From the NCBI GenBank assembly GCA_036620675.1, contig JAZHEE010000006.1: 64,000 nucleotides of DNA; one strand, given 5' to 3'. The notes beneath the pieces are model-generated. The model was given only the letters and a program-made list of their open reading frames with translations. It was not told the DNA's origin and did not search any database. Below, piece by piece: positions 17,971 through 26,529 of the stretch. Numbering within the stretch: the first letter of the stretch is position 1; every line of letters starts with the position of its first letter. The stretch is from Jejubacter sp036620675. GTDB taxonomy: Bacteria > Pseudomonadota > Gammaproteobacteria > Enterobacterales > Enterobacteriaceae. The translations under genes were made by a program, and so were the position numbers.

Positions 17971-17989
17971 CCGGGGGGCAGCCCCCCGG
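17971..17989 (-). repeat. GC palindrome just after sdhB
   Basis: CCGGGGGGC, A, GCCCCCCGG is a perfect 9-bp inverted repeat 10 bp after the sdhB stop. It precedes the 17-bp stem-loop, giving a double-hairpin intercistronic region. No U-run. Confidence 0.65.
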
Positions 17990-17998
17990 CAGAAACCG

Positions 17999-18715
17999 TC
18001 AAGCGCTGCGCTGTAACAACATGGACTTAATATGACCAATGGCACGCGTCGGGTTGAGTCCCTTAGGACATACGCTGACGCAGTTCATAATGCTGTGACA
18101 GCGGAATACGCTGAAAGCATCGCTCAACCCTTCCAGACGTTCATCGGTCTGTGTGTCGCGGCTGTCGATCAGGAAGCGATACGCCGCCAGCAGACCTGCA
18201 GGGCCGACAAATTTGTCCGGGTTCCACCAGAAAGACGGACAGGAAGTCGAGCAGCAGGCGCACAGAATACACTCGTACAACCCATCCAGTTTTTCACGCT
18301 GTTCAGGGCTTTGCAGATGCTCCCTGGCGGGTGGATTTTGCCCATTATTCAACAGGTAAGGCTTAATCTTCTCATATTGAGCGTAGAACTGTCCCATGTC
18401 TACCACCAGATCCCGAATAACCGGCAAACCAGGTAGAGGTCTGATCACAATTTTCTGCTTTCCGTTGCCCAGCGCTGAAATCGGCGTGATGCAGGCCAGG
18501 CCGTTTTTACCGTTCATGTTCATGCCGTCGGAACCGCAGACCCCTTCACGGCAGGAGCGACGAAACGACAGCGTCGGATCCTTCTCTTTCAGTTGAATCA
18601 GCGCATCCAGCAGCATCATGTCACGCCCTTCTTCCGCCTCCAGGGTGAATTCCTGCATGCGCGGCGCATCGTCAACGTCCGGATTGTAGCGATAGATTGA
18701 AAATTCGAGTTTCAT
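17999..18715 (-). CDS. sdhB: Succinate dehydrogenase iron-sulfur subunit
   Basis: SdhB carries electrons from SdhA-FAD to ubiquinone through [2Fe-2S], [4Fe-4S] and [3Fe-4S] clusters. The three cysteine groups are all present: SCREGVCGSDG (about 54-64), CILCACCSTSCP (about 149-160) and CHSIMNCVSVCPKG (about 206-219). ATG at 18715 gives 238 residues as in E. coli; a GTG one codon upstream is possible. A GGAGG site lies at suitable distance. It is 16 bp after sdhA. Confidence 0.98.
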   Translation of the reverse strand: MKLEFSIYRYNPDVDDAPRMQEFTLEAEEGRDMMLLDALIQLKEKDPTLSFRRSCREGVCGSDGMNMNGKNGLACITPISALGNGKQKIVIRPLPGLPVIRDLVVDMGQFYAQYEKIKPYLLNNGQNPPAREHLQSPEQREKLDGLYECILCACCSTSCPSFWWNPDKFVGPAGLLAAYRFLIDSRDTQTDERLEGLSDAFSVFRCHSIMNCVSVCPKGLNPTRAIGHIKSMLLQRSA

Positions 18716-18731
18716 CACCTTGCCTCCGCGA

Positions 18732-20498
18732 TTAATAGGTTCGTACTTTCGGCGGGAATGCCGGACGCAGTTTGGGTTCCATGTTGACCTTGCGGCGCGT
18801 CATGGCCTCATGCTGCGGCTGGTACAAGGTGTGGCACAGCCAGTTTTCATCGTCGCGATCCGGGAAGTCGAAGCGGCTATGAGCCCCACGGCTTTCGGTA
18901 CGGAAGTTAGCCGCCTGTGCGGTGGCGTAAGCCGTTTCCATCAGGTTATCCAGCTCCAGACACTCCATACGCTGGGTATTGAACTCGCTGGAGGTGTCGT
19001 CCAGACGGGCGTTTTTCAGACGCTCGCGAATCTCTTTGAGCTCGGCCAGGCCTTTGGCCATCGCGTCCCCTTCACGGAACACCGAGAAGTTATGCTGCAT
19101 GCAGGCCTGCAAAGCTTTGCGGATCTGTACCGGATCTTCACCGCTGCGAGTGCTGTTCCAGCGGTTGAGGCGCTCCAGCGAACCTTCCACGTCGGAGTCG
19201 CTGGCGTCGCGCAGCGCGCCCTGCTCTTCGATGGATTCGTGCAGATGCACGCCCGCCGCACGGCCAAAGACCACCAGATCGAGCAGCGAGTTGCCACCCA
19301 GACGGTTAGCGCCATGAACCGATACGCAGGCGATTTCACCTACGGCGAACAGCCCCGGAATCACAACGTCTTCGCCCTTCTCGTTTACCGTCAGCGCCTG
19401 TCCGGTCACTTTGGTCGGGATACCGCCCATCATGTAGTGGCAGGTCGGGATAACCGGAATCGGCTCTTTAACCGGGTCAACGTGCGCGAAGGTGCGTGAC
19501 AGCTCCAGAATACCCGGCAGACGGGATTCCAGAACCTCTTTACCCAGATGGTCGAGTTTCAGTTTGGCATGAGGCCCCCACGGACCGTCGCAGCCGCGAC
19601 CTTCGCGAATTTCGATCATGATGGAGCGCGCGACGACATCGCGTCCCGCCAGATCTTTGGCATTCGGCGCATAGCGCTCCATAAAGCGCTCGCCGTGTTT
19701 GTTCAGCAGGTAGCCGCCTTCGCCGCGGCAGCCTTCGGTCACCAGAACCCCTGCGCCGGCAATACCGGTCGGGTGGAACTGCCACATCTCCATATCCTGA
19801 ACCGGTACCCCGGCGCGGATAGCCATACCGACGCCGTCACCGGTGTTGATATGCGCGTTGGTGGTGGACTGATAGATACGACCCGCGCCGCCGGTCGCCA
19901 GCACGGTAGCGCGGGCTTTAAAGTAAACCACTTCGCCGGTTTCAAGGCACAGCGCGGTACAGCCTACAACGGCGCCGTCCTGGTTCTTGACCAGATCCAG
20001 GGCATACCATTCAGAGAAAATCGTGGTGTGGTTCTTCAGGTTTTGCTGATACAGAGTATGCAGCAGCGCGTGGCCGGTACGGTCGGCTGCCGCCGCGGTA
20101 CGGGCCGCCTGCTCACCGCCGAAGTTTTTCGACTGACCGCCGAAGGGGCGCTGGTAGATGCGTCCATCATCCAGGCGAGAAAACGGCAGCCCCATATGCT
20201 CAAGCTCCAGAATTGCTTCCGGGCCGGTTTTACACATATATTCGATGGCATCCTGGTCGCCGATATAGTCGGAACCTTTCACCGTATCGTACATATGCCA
20301 CTCCCAGTTATCGTCATGGGAGTTACCAAGGGCGACGGTAATCCCCCCCTGGGCAGAAACGGTATGGGAGCGGGTAGGAAACACTTTAGACAGCAGGGCA
20401 CAGCTCTGCCCGCTTTGCGAAATCTGTAGCGCCGCGCGCATACCTGCGCCGCCTGCGCCAATAACAACAGCATCAAACTCTCTGACTGGCAATTTCAT
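18732..20498 (-). CDS. sdhA: Succinate dehydrogenase flavoprotein subunit
   Basis: SdhA oxidises succinate to fumarate with covalently bound FAD. It has 588 residues as in E. coli. The dinucleotide fold is VVIGAGGAGMRAAL, and the FAD-linked histidine is His45 (PTRSHTVSAQGG). The substrate site includes HPTGIAGAG and the arginine of GRDVVARS. The start overlaps the sdhD stop (TGATG). Start choice at MKLPVREFDA follows the conserved N terminus. Confidence 0.98.
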   Translation of the reverse strand: MKLPVREFDAVVIGAGGAGMRAALQISQSGQSCALLSKVFPTRSHTVSAQGGITVALGNSHDDNWEWHMYDTVKGSDYIGDQDAIEYMCKTGPEAILELEHMGLPFSRLDDGRIYQRPFGGQSKNFGGEQAARTAAAADRTGHALLHTLYQQNLKNHTTIFSEWYALDLVKNQDGAVVGCTALCLETGEVVYFKARATVLATGGAGRIYQSTTNAHINTGDGVGMAIRAGVPVQDMEMWQFHPTGIAGAGVLVTEGCRGEGGYLLNKHGERFMERYAPNAKDLAGRDVVARSIMIEIREGRGCDGPWGPHAKLKLDHLGKEVLESRLPGILELSRTFAHVDPVKEPIPVIPTCHYMMGGIPTKVTGQALTVNEKGEDVVIPGLFAVGEIACVSVHGANRLGGNSLLDLVVFGRAAGVHLHESIEEQGALRDASDSDVEGSLERLNRWNSTRSGEDPVQIRKALQACMQHNFSVFREGDAMAKGLAELKEIRERLKNARLDDTSSEFNTQRMECLELDNLMETAYATAQAANFRTESRGAHSRFDFPDRDDENWLCHTLYQPQHEAMTRRKVNMEPKLRPAFPPKVRTY

Positions 20499-20845
20499 CA
20501 CACACCCCACACCACAACGAATCCATAAATCACGTAAACCAGCAGCGCCACAACGATGGCCAACTGCAGCACCAGACGTAGTGCCACGGGTTTAACGTAG
20601 TCGGTCAGTACCTGCCACATGCCGATCCAGGCATGTATCAACACGGAAAACAGCGCCAGAAGCGTGAAAACTTTGGTGAACCCACTGCCGAAAAAGGCGG
20701 TCCAGGATTCCCAGGTCAGTTCACCGCTGGTAGCGAAGAAACCGATCATGTAGATGATGTAAAGGGCGATTACGATGGCGGTAGCACGTACCAGCAAAAA
20801 GTCATGAACCCCATTGCGACCCAATGCGGAAGCGTTGCTTACCAT
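20498..20845 (-). CDS. sdhD: Succinate dehydrogenase membrane anchor subunit
   Basis: SdhD, with SdhC, anchors the complex, binds haem b and forms the ubiquinone site. It has 115 residues and three TM helices (about 15-36, 58-79 and 88-110), with the motif HAWIGMWQVLTDYVKP. It overlaps sdhC by 7 bp and sdhA by 1 bp. In E. coli the RyhB sRNA pairs near the sdhD start; I did not verify a pairing here. Confidence 0.97.
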   Translation of the reverse strand: MVSNASALGRNGVHDFLLVRATAIVIALYIIYMIGFFATSGELTWESWTAFFGSGFTKVFTLLALFSVLIHAWIGMWQVLTDYVKPVALRLVLQLAIVVALLVYVIYGFVVVWGV

Positions 20846-21228
20846 ACGAGGACTCCTGCAAGAATTGAAAGCACGACGGTAATGATGAAGGAGACGCGCG
20901 CGGAACTAACGCCCGCTTGCAGGGTCTCTTCCAGCCAGCCAAAATCCATCAGCATGTGGCGGATACCAACGACAACGTGATAAGCCAGCGCGGTGAGGAT
21001 GCCCCACATAATGAACTTGACGATGAAGCTATCCATGATTGAGGAGGCAACCAGGAAGCCTTCGGGCGAGGAGAGCGACAACCCCAGCAACCAAAGCAGA
21101 ATACCGACGGCCACAAAAGTGATCACGCCGGAAACGCGGTGGAGGATGGAGGCTATGGCCGTTACGGGAAACCGGATCGTAGTCAGATCCAGATTAACAG
21201 GTCTTTGTTTTTTCACGGTTTTGCCCAC
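20839..21228 (-). CDS. sdhC: Succinate dehydrogenase cytochrome b556 subunit
   Basis: The first gene of sdhCDAB-sucABCD. It has 129 residues and three TM helices; the haem-ligand His84 lies in LAYHVVVGIRH. The quinone-site Ser/Arg region is in SILHRVSGV (residues 27-35). Length is the same as E. coli, with a divergent first five residues (MGKTV). A 648-bp divergent region separates it from gltA. Confidence 0.98.
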   Translation of the reverse strand: MGKTVKKQRPVNLDLTTIRFPVTAIASILHRVSGVITFVAVGILLWLLGLSLSSPEGFLVASSIMDSFIVKFIMWGILTALAYHVVVGIRHMLMDFGWLEETLQAGVSSARVSFIITVVLSILAGVLVW

Positions 21229-21459
21229 ATGCTGTTCTTATTGTTTCCTACCTCCGGATTTCTGCAGGCGGGTCAGACAGCGCTCATTTTCTATAACTCT
21301 GCGTCATGCAAAACAACTGCGTCCAGATGTTAAATCGACGGGTTACTACGCTGGGTGGCTCGGGATAGCAGAGTGTTCCGGAGACCTGGCGGCAGTATAG
21401 GCTGTTCACATAATCATTACAATTAACATACAAAATCTTTGGCACGTTTTGGTTGGAAC

Positions 21460-21475
21460 AGTGATCCACATCACG
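21460..21475. promoter_or_regulatory. CRP-like site upstream of sdhC
   Basis: AGTGA, TCCACA, TCACG fits the CRP consensus with both half-sites at 4 of 5 positions. It lies about 235 bp upstream of the sdhC start codon. Confidence 0.5.
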
Positions 21476-21484
21476 AATTTAACA

Positions 21485-21499
21485 ATACATTAAATTAAC
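21485..21499 (-). promoter_or_regulatory. ArcA-box-like sequence upstream of sdhC
   Basis: On the minus strand GTTAATTTAATGTAT differs from the ArcA consensus GTTAATTAAATGTTA at 3 of 15 positions. Its setting between sdhC and gltA, both classical ArcA targets, supports the call. Confidence 0.5.
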
Positions 21500-21623
21500 A
21501 TCATCTAATTTGACAAAGATTAAACAATATTGTTACATCCATAAGTGAGAAAGGCCGTATAATTCGTAAAAGTTATGGGGCCACTCTTTCAGACGTATAC
21601 AAGTTATGTAACAGTGTTCGCTA

Positions 21624-21652
21624 TTGACCGAAGTCATCTGGCCCGGTATTAG
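21624..21652 (+). promoter_or_regulatory. Candidate sigma-70 promoter for gltA
   Basis: TTGACC (21624-21629), a 17-bp spacer and TATTAG (21647-21652). It would give a leader of roughly 215 nt before the gltA start. Other promoters in this region are likely. Confidence 0.4.
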
Positions 21653-21876
21653 TGGTACCAGGTATCAAGTATATGAATTGCTAACACACTGATTTACTGT
21701 AGTTTCATCTGTACCCTATGGTTGCCTGCTAGCCGCCTGGTGCTCTGTACCCTGGTTTCCTCCTCCGACACAGAGCTGCGCACCACACAACAAACTGGCA
21801 ACATGTAAAATGGATGTATGAAACCTAAATCAGACGCCGGCAGTTCTGTCAAAATAAGGCGCTAAGGAGACCGCAA

Positions 21877-23157
21877 ATGGCTGATAAGAAAGCTACCCTC
21901 ACCTATAATGGTGAAGCTGTTGAGCTGGACGTGCTACAGGGCACGCTCGGTCAGGATGTTATTGACGTCCGTACCCTCGGTTCCAAAGGTGTATTCACTT
22001 TTGATCCCGGATTTACCTCCACCGCATCCTGCGAATCCAAAATCACCTTTATCGACGGCGATGAAGGCATTCTTCTGCACCGCGGCTACCCGATCGACCA
22101 ACTGGCGACCGATTCCACCTACCTCGAAGTGTGCTATATCCTGCTCTATGGCGAAAAGCCGACCCAGGCAGAATATGACGAGTTTAAAACCACCGTCACC
22201 CGCCACACGATGATTCATGAACAGATCACCCGTCTGTTCCATGGCTTCCGCCGCGACTCTCACCCGATGGCGGTAATGTGCGGCGTAACCGGCGCGCTGG
22301 CAGCCTTCTATCACGACTCGCTGGATGTCAATATCCCGCGTCATCGTGAAATCGCCGCGTTCCGACTACTCTCTAAAATGCCGACCATGGCCGCCATGTG
22401 CTACAAGTACTCCATTGGCCAACCCTTCGTTTATCCGCGCAACGACCTCTCCTACGCAGGCAATTTCCTTAACATGATGTTCTCCACGCCGTGCGAAGAG
22501 TACAAAGTGAACCCGGTACTGGAGCGCGCCATGGACCGGATTCTGATCCTGCACGCGGATCACGAACAGAATGCCTCAACCTCGACGGTGCGTACCGCAG
22601 GCTCATCTGGTGCCAACCCCTTTGCCTGTATCGCGGCGGGTATCGCTTCGCTGTGGGGGCCGGCGCACGGCGGCGCCAACGAAGCCTGTCTGAAGATGCT
22701 GGAAGAGATCAACACTAAAGAGCACATCCCGGAATTCGTGCGTCGCGCCAAAGACAAGAACGACTCTTTCCGTCTGATGGGCTTTGGCCATCGGGTCTAT
22801 AAAAACTACGACCCGCGCGCGACCGTGATGCGCGAAACCTGCCATGAAGTGCTTAACGAACTGGGCATGAAGGACGATCTGCTGGAAGTCGCCATGGAAC
22901 TGGAACACATCGCGCTGAACGACCCTTACTTCATTGAACGTAAGCTGTATCCGAACGTCGACTTCTACTCCGGCATCATCCTGAAGGCGATGGGCATCCC
23001 CTCTTCCATGTTTACCGTTATCTTCGCCATGGCGCGCACCATCGGCTGGATTGCACACTGGAACGAAATGCACGACGACGGCATCAAAATCGCGCGTCCT
23101 CGTCAGCTGTACACTGGCTACCAGAGTCGCGATTTTAAATCCGGGATCAAGAAATAA
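21877..23157 (+). CDS. gltA: Citrate synthase, type II (NADH-sensitive hexameric)
   Basis: GltA condenses oxaloacetate and acetyl-CoA. It has 426 residues. The catalytic histidines are in WGPAHGGANE (His265 of the numbering with Met) and GFGHRVYKNYDPR (His306), with the catalytic Asp in NVDFYSG. The N-terminal beta-rich domain typical of Gram-negative type II enzymes is present. An AAGGAGA ribosome-binding site precedes the ATG. It diverges from sdhC and ends at a clear terminator. Confidence 0.98.
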   Translation: MADKKATLTYNGEAVELDVLQGTLGQDVIDVRTLGSKGVFTFDPGFTSTASCESKITFIDGDEGILLHRGYPIDQLATDSTYLEVCYILLYGEKPTQAEYDEFKTTVTRHTMIHEQITRLFHGFRRDSHPMAVMCGVTGALAAFYHDSLDVNIPRHREIAAFRLLSKMPTMAAMCYKYSIGQPFVYPRNDLSYAGNFLNMMFSTPCEEYKVNPVLERAMDRILILHADHEQNASTSTVRTAGSSGANPFACIAAGIASLWGPAHGGANEACLKMLEEINTKEHIPEFVRRAKDKNDSFRLMGFGHRVYKNYDPRATVMRETCHEVLNELGMKDDLLEVAMELEHIALNDPYFIERKLYPNVDFYSGIILKAMGIPSSMFTVIFAMARTIGWIAHWNEMHDDGIKIARPRQLYTGYQSRDFKSGIKK

Positions 23158-23181
23158 TCTGACGCCCGGACACCAATAATT

Positions 23182-23218
23182 AACGGAGAGCGCCGAAGGG
23201 CCTCTCCGTTTTCTTTTT
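23182..23218 (+). terminator. gltA terminator
   Basis: The stem CGGAGAG...CTCTCCG (23184-23208) is followed by a T-rich run TTTTCTTTTT, 26 bp after the gltA stop. Confidence 0.9.
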
Positions 23219-23360
23219 ATTGCCTGGCAGCACGCCTGCGCTCCGGTTTGCGAAAAATAGCGCCGACACTCGGGAAATGAGCTAACCGACGATAACGTTA
23301 TCTTCAGCGAATCCGCGCTGAACTATATAAATTCTCCGTTGGCGCTTTTATCGCCGACAT

Positions 23361-24155
23361 TCACCGCTGACAGTGCGGGCACCAGTAAAAGGGGCGCGAT
23401 GAGAGCATAGCGCGTTCGATCGCACGGCCGCAGCGTTCACACGCTTCGCCGTCGCGGTGGAACACCCGAAAACGGAAGGTGGCGCCGTGGTGGTGGTTTT
23501 CATCCTCCTGCCCCCGGGTTCGATAGGAAAGACGCGCTATCGCCAGGCAGGCCTGCGCCAGTTCGTTTAACTGGCTATCCGTAAGATCGACCGGACGGTG
23601 CTGAGGCGCTAACCGCGCCTGCCACAGAATCTCCACCCGCAGGTAGTTACCCAGCCCGGCAAGAAACGCCTGATCCAGCAGCAGCCCGCTCAACTGGCGA
23701 CGGTAAAACGGCTTCGACAGCAGCCGGGCTTTCACCTGCTCCGCGGTCAGGGTCATGTCCAGCACGTCCGGCCCGACTCGCAATAAGAATGGATGACGCG
23801 CCAGCCCCCCGGCATCAAGGATCTCAATATCCGACGCGCTGTACAACAGTATCGCCCGCCGACTCGTCGCCAGCCGCACCCGCAGGCTGCGTTTGCTCTC
23901 CTGCGGCGCTTCTCCCGCATCGACAACCCGCCAGACGCCATAGAGCTGGTTATGCGTATAGAGCGTCAACTGGCTGGAGAAATGGGTCAGCATCGCCTTG
24001 CCGCGGGTTTCGATACGCTCAATGCGCTGACCGGTAAGAACCGATTCAAAGGGTTTAAGATGAGGAAAGGCGAACCAGACTTCCGTCAGCGGTTCGCCAA
24101 GAACGGCATGTTCCAGCCGATCCGCCGCGCGGCGGATCTCCGGGCCTTCTGGCAT
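23361..24155 (-). CDS. nei: Endonuclease VIII (oxidised-pyrimidine DNA glycosylase / AP lyase)
   Basis: Nei removes oxidised pyrimidines in base-excision repair. It has 264 residues. The N-terminal catalytic Pro2-Glu3 is in MPEGPEIRRAAD. The helix-two-turn-helix is near LLLDQAFLAGLGNYLRVEIL. The C-terminal zinc finger (CERCGRAIERAMLS, then FYWCPHC) has all four cysteines. The start lies 18 bp after the pxpC stop with a GGGAG site, so it is likely the last gene of the operon. Confidence 0.97.
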   Translation of the reverse strand: MPEGPEIRRAADRLEHAVLGEPLTEVWFAFPHLKPFESVLTGQRIERIETRGKAMLTHFSSQLTLYTHNQLYGVWRVVDAGEAPQESKRSLRVRLATSRRAILLYSASDIEILDAGGLARHPFLLRVGPDVLDMTLTAEQVKARLLSKPFYRRQLSGLLLDQAFLAGLGNYLRVEILWQARLAPQHRPVDLTDSQLNELAQACLAIARLSYRTRGQEDENHHHGATFRFRVFHRDGEACERCGRAIERAMLSSRPFYWCPHCQR

Positions 24156-24173
24156 AACAAACTCCCTGCCCCG

Positions 24174-25115
24174 CTACTGCGCGTCTGCCTCCTGCTGCAG
24201 GCGCCATGCGAGTTGCTCCAGATAAAGCTGCTGATCGTGACGCGCTTTTAGCGCCTCTTCCAGCGTGCACTGTACAAAATGGATAGGCTCCCCCAGACGG
24301 ATCTGCGCCAGATGGTACAGATCCGCGTCAATAATCGTAGCGATACGCGGATAACCACCCGTGGTCTGGGCGTCGTTCATCAATACGATCGGCTGCCCAT
24401 TATGCGGCACCTGAATCACGCCGGGTAGCAATCCGTGCGATAGCAGTTCCCGCTGTTCCGGGCGCGCCAGCACCTGCCCCTGAAGGCGATACCCCATACG
24501 GTTGCTCTGAGGGCTCAGACGCCAGGGCAAACGCCAGAAATCGTCCCGGGATTGTTCACTGAATTCGTGATACTCCGGCCCCGGCAGAGCCCGAATGCGA
24601 TTGCCCCACAGCAGCTGTTTTACCCCCGCGCAGGCATGAAACTGATGGCGGGCGTCACCGATGGCAATCGCATCGCCATCCGCCAACTGGCGCCCCTTAA
24701 AACCGCCGAAAGCAGCTTTCAGATCGGTACTGCGCGAGCCCATCACTTCGGGGACTTTCAGCCCGCCAGCCACCGCCAGATAGCTGCGCATACCGTGACG
24801 CGGCAATTTTAGCTCCAGCCGCTGACCGTTATGGTATGGCAATCGCCAGCCGGTCCAGACCGGATGCCCATCCAGCACGGCGTCGCAGTCGGCGCCGGTT
24901 AGTGCAAACCAGCCGGCGCCGCGAAACTCAATCGCGCAGTTACCGAGCGTTATCTCCAGCCCCGCCGCCTCGCGCGCATTGCCCACCAGCGCGTTAGCGA
25001 TTATCAATGACGGCGCATCCAGCGCTCCGCTGCGACTCACGCCGGCCAGCCGGTAGCCGAAGCGCCCGGTGTCCTGCACCGTGGTCTGCATCCCGGCACG
25101 AAGTATCTTTAGCAC
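24174..25115 (-). CDS. pxpC: 5-oxoprolinase subunit C (YbgK, KipA-like)
   Basis: PxpC is one of three subunits (PxpABC) of the prokaryotic ATP-dependent 5-oxoprolinase that recycles pyroglutamate to glutamate. It has 313 residues. The N terminus LKILRAGMQTTVQDTGRFGYR and the biotin-dependent-carboxylase-like fold motifs (LTGADCDAVLDG, MNDAQTTGGYPRI) are typical. It overlaps pxpB by 7 bp. The catalytic partner gene pxpA, which follows in E. coli, is missing: only 18 bp separate pxpC from nei. Confidence 0.95.
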   Translation of the reverse strand: MLKILRAGMQTTVQDTGRFGYRLAGVSRSGALDAPSLIIANALVGNAREAAGLEITLGNCAIEFRGAGWFALTGADCDAVLDGHPVWTGWRLPYHNGQRLELKLPRHGMRSYLAVAGGLKVPEVMGSRSTDLKAAFGGFKGRQLADGDAIAIGDARHQFHACAGVKQLLWGNRIRALPGPEYHEFSEQSRDDFWRLPWRLSPQSNRMGYRLQGQVLARPEQRELLSHGLLPGVIQVPHNGQPIVLMNDAQTTGGYPRIATIIDADLYHLAQIRLGEPIHFVQCTLEEALKARHDQQLYLEQLAWRLQQEADAQ

Positions 25116-25765
25116 ACGCCCTCCTTCTGTGGCACAAAGCGTACATAATCACCGGGGCTAAGCAGCGCGGGGGATTCGCGATCGGGATCGAACAGCCGAA
25201 GCGACGTCCGGCCAATCAGTTGCCAGCCTCCCGGCGTTGCCAGCGGATAGACGCCGGTATGGCCGCCGCCAATACCCACCGACCCCGCCGGAACCTCCAG
25301 CCGCGGCTCGGCGCGGCGCGGTACTGCCAGCGCCTCTGACAGGCCGCCCAGATAAGGAAAGCCGGGCTGAAAGCCCAGGAACCAAACCACATAATCCACT
25401 GAAGCATGTAGCTCCACAGTCTGGGACTCGGTCAGTCCGGCCTGGCTGGCGACCCAGGGCAGATCCGGCCCGGCCTCGCCACCGTAGATAACCGGGATCT
25501 CGATCCGATTCGGCGTGGGCTCCAGCGCTTCGCTCTCTTCCCACCAGCGCTGTAAACGCTCAAGCGCGTCCAGCGCCATTGTCTGGGGGGAACGCAGAAT
25601 AACGGTGATGTTATTCATGCCGGGGATGGCTTCCACGACCTCCGGCAACGCCGTCAGACGCTGCGCCAGCCCCCAGATCCGCTTTTGACTCTCCAGGGAG
25701 AGCGGCGGCTCCAGTTCCAGAACCGCCGCGCTCTCCCCTAACAGATAACAGCGCGCTCGTTGCAC
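25109..25765 (-). CDS. pxpB: 5-oxoprolinase subunit B (YbgJ, KipI-like)
   Basis: It pairs with PxpC; the Bacillus homologue KipI inhibits sporulation kinase A. It has 218 residues with the cyclophilin-like domain core FLGFQPGFPYLGGL and VGIGGGHTGVYPLATPGGWQLIGRT split by short linkers. It lies 20 bp after ybgI and overlaps pxpC by 7 bp, so it is operonic. Confidence 0.95.
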   Translation of the reverse strand: MQRARCYLLGESAAVLELEPPLSLESQKRIWGLAQRLTALPEVVEAIPGMNNITVILRSPQTMALDALERLQRWWEESEALEPTPNRIEIPVIYGGEAGPDLPWVASQAGLTESQTVELHASVDYVVWFLGFQPGFPYLGGLSEALAVPRRAEPRLEVPAGSVGIGGGHTGVYPLATPGGWQLIGRTSLRLFDPDRESPALLSPGDYVRFVPQKEGVC

Positions 25766-25785
25766 ATTTCCCTCTCTCAGATGAC

Positions 25786-26529
25786 TCAGGCAGGGTTAGG
25801 AATATCGACAAAGGTCACGTCGAGATCGGTATTGGCCGACAGCCACTCGCCCAGCGCCCGTACGCCGCCGCGTTCGGTGGCGTGATGGCCAGCCGCATAG
25901 AAATGCAGCCCCTGTTCGCGGGCGGAATGGATGGTCTGTTCGGAAACCTCGCCGGTAATAAACGCATCCACCCCAAATCGGGCCGCCGCATCGATAAATC
26001 CCTGACCGCCGCCAGTACACCAGGCGACGCGCTGAACGGTTTCCGGCCCGGTATCGCCGCACCACAGCGGTTTGCGGCCCAGACGGGCTTCCAGCCAGGA
26101 GGCCAGCTCCAGCCCTGGAACGGTCATATTCAGCTCACCCCATGGCAGCAACGGCGCTATCTCGCCTTTCACCTCAATGCCCAGCAGCGTCGCGAGCTGT
26201 ACGTTGTTGCCCAGTTCAGGATGGGCATCCAGCGGCAGATGCCAGCCATAAAGGTTAATGTCGTTAGCCAGTAGGGTTTTCAGCCGGTTACGTTTCATAC
26301 CGCGAATCACCGAATCTTCGTTCTTCCAGAAGTATCCGTGGTGCACGATCACCGCGTCCGCCTGCTGGCGCACCGCCTCATCCAGCAGCGCCTGGCTGGC
26401 GGTAACGCCGGTGATGACCTTTTTCACTTCGTCGCGCCCTTCAACCTGCAGGCCATTCGGCGCATAGTCGCTGAAGGCAGCGCTGTTCAGCTTCTCATTA
26501 ATCAACGTTTCCAGTTCAAAATTTTTCAT
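25786..26529 (-). CDS. ybgI: YbgI, NIF3-family dinuclear-metal hydrolase-like protein
   Basis: It belongs to the DUF34/NIF3 family: a ring-shaped hexamer with a two-metal site. It is described as GTP cyclohydrolase I type 2-like, but its cellular role is unresolved. It has 247 residues as in E. coli. Metal ligands are in VIVHHGYFW (His63/His64 region), LDAHPELGNN and GHHATERGG near the C terminus. It overlaps the phrB stop by 4 bp (ATGA); E. coli has dtpD in this junction, absent here. Confidence 0.95.
   Translation of the reverse strand: MKNFELETLINEKLNSAAFSDYAPNGLQVEGRDEVKKVITGVTASQALLDEAVRQQADAVIVHHGYFWKNEDSVIRGMKRNRLKTLLANDINLYGWHLPLDAHPELGNNVQLATLLGIEVKGEIAPLLPWGELNMTVPGLELASWLEARLGRKPLWCGDTGPETVQRVAWCTGGGQGFIDAAARFGVDAFITGEVSEQTIHSAREQGLHFYAAGHHATERGGVRALGEWLSANTDLDVTFVDIPNPA

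Larger units (their letters stand above)
21229..21876. promoter_or_regulatory. Divergent sdhC / gltA control region
   Basis: 648 bp without a gene. Known biology: sdhC and gltA are both repressed by ArcA and controlled by CRP/carbon supply. The sequence holds a CRP-like site, an ArcA-like box and a gltA promoter candidate (listed separately), and a long gltA leader. The A+T-rich part (21400-21560) lies nearer sdhC. Confidence 0.8.
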
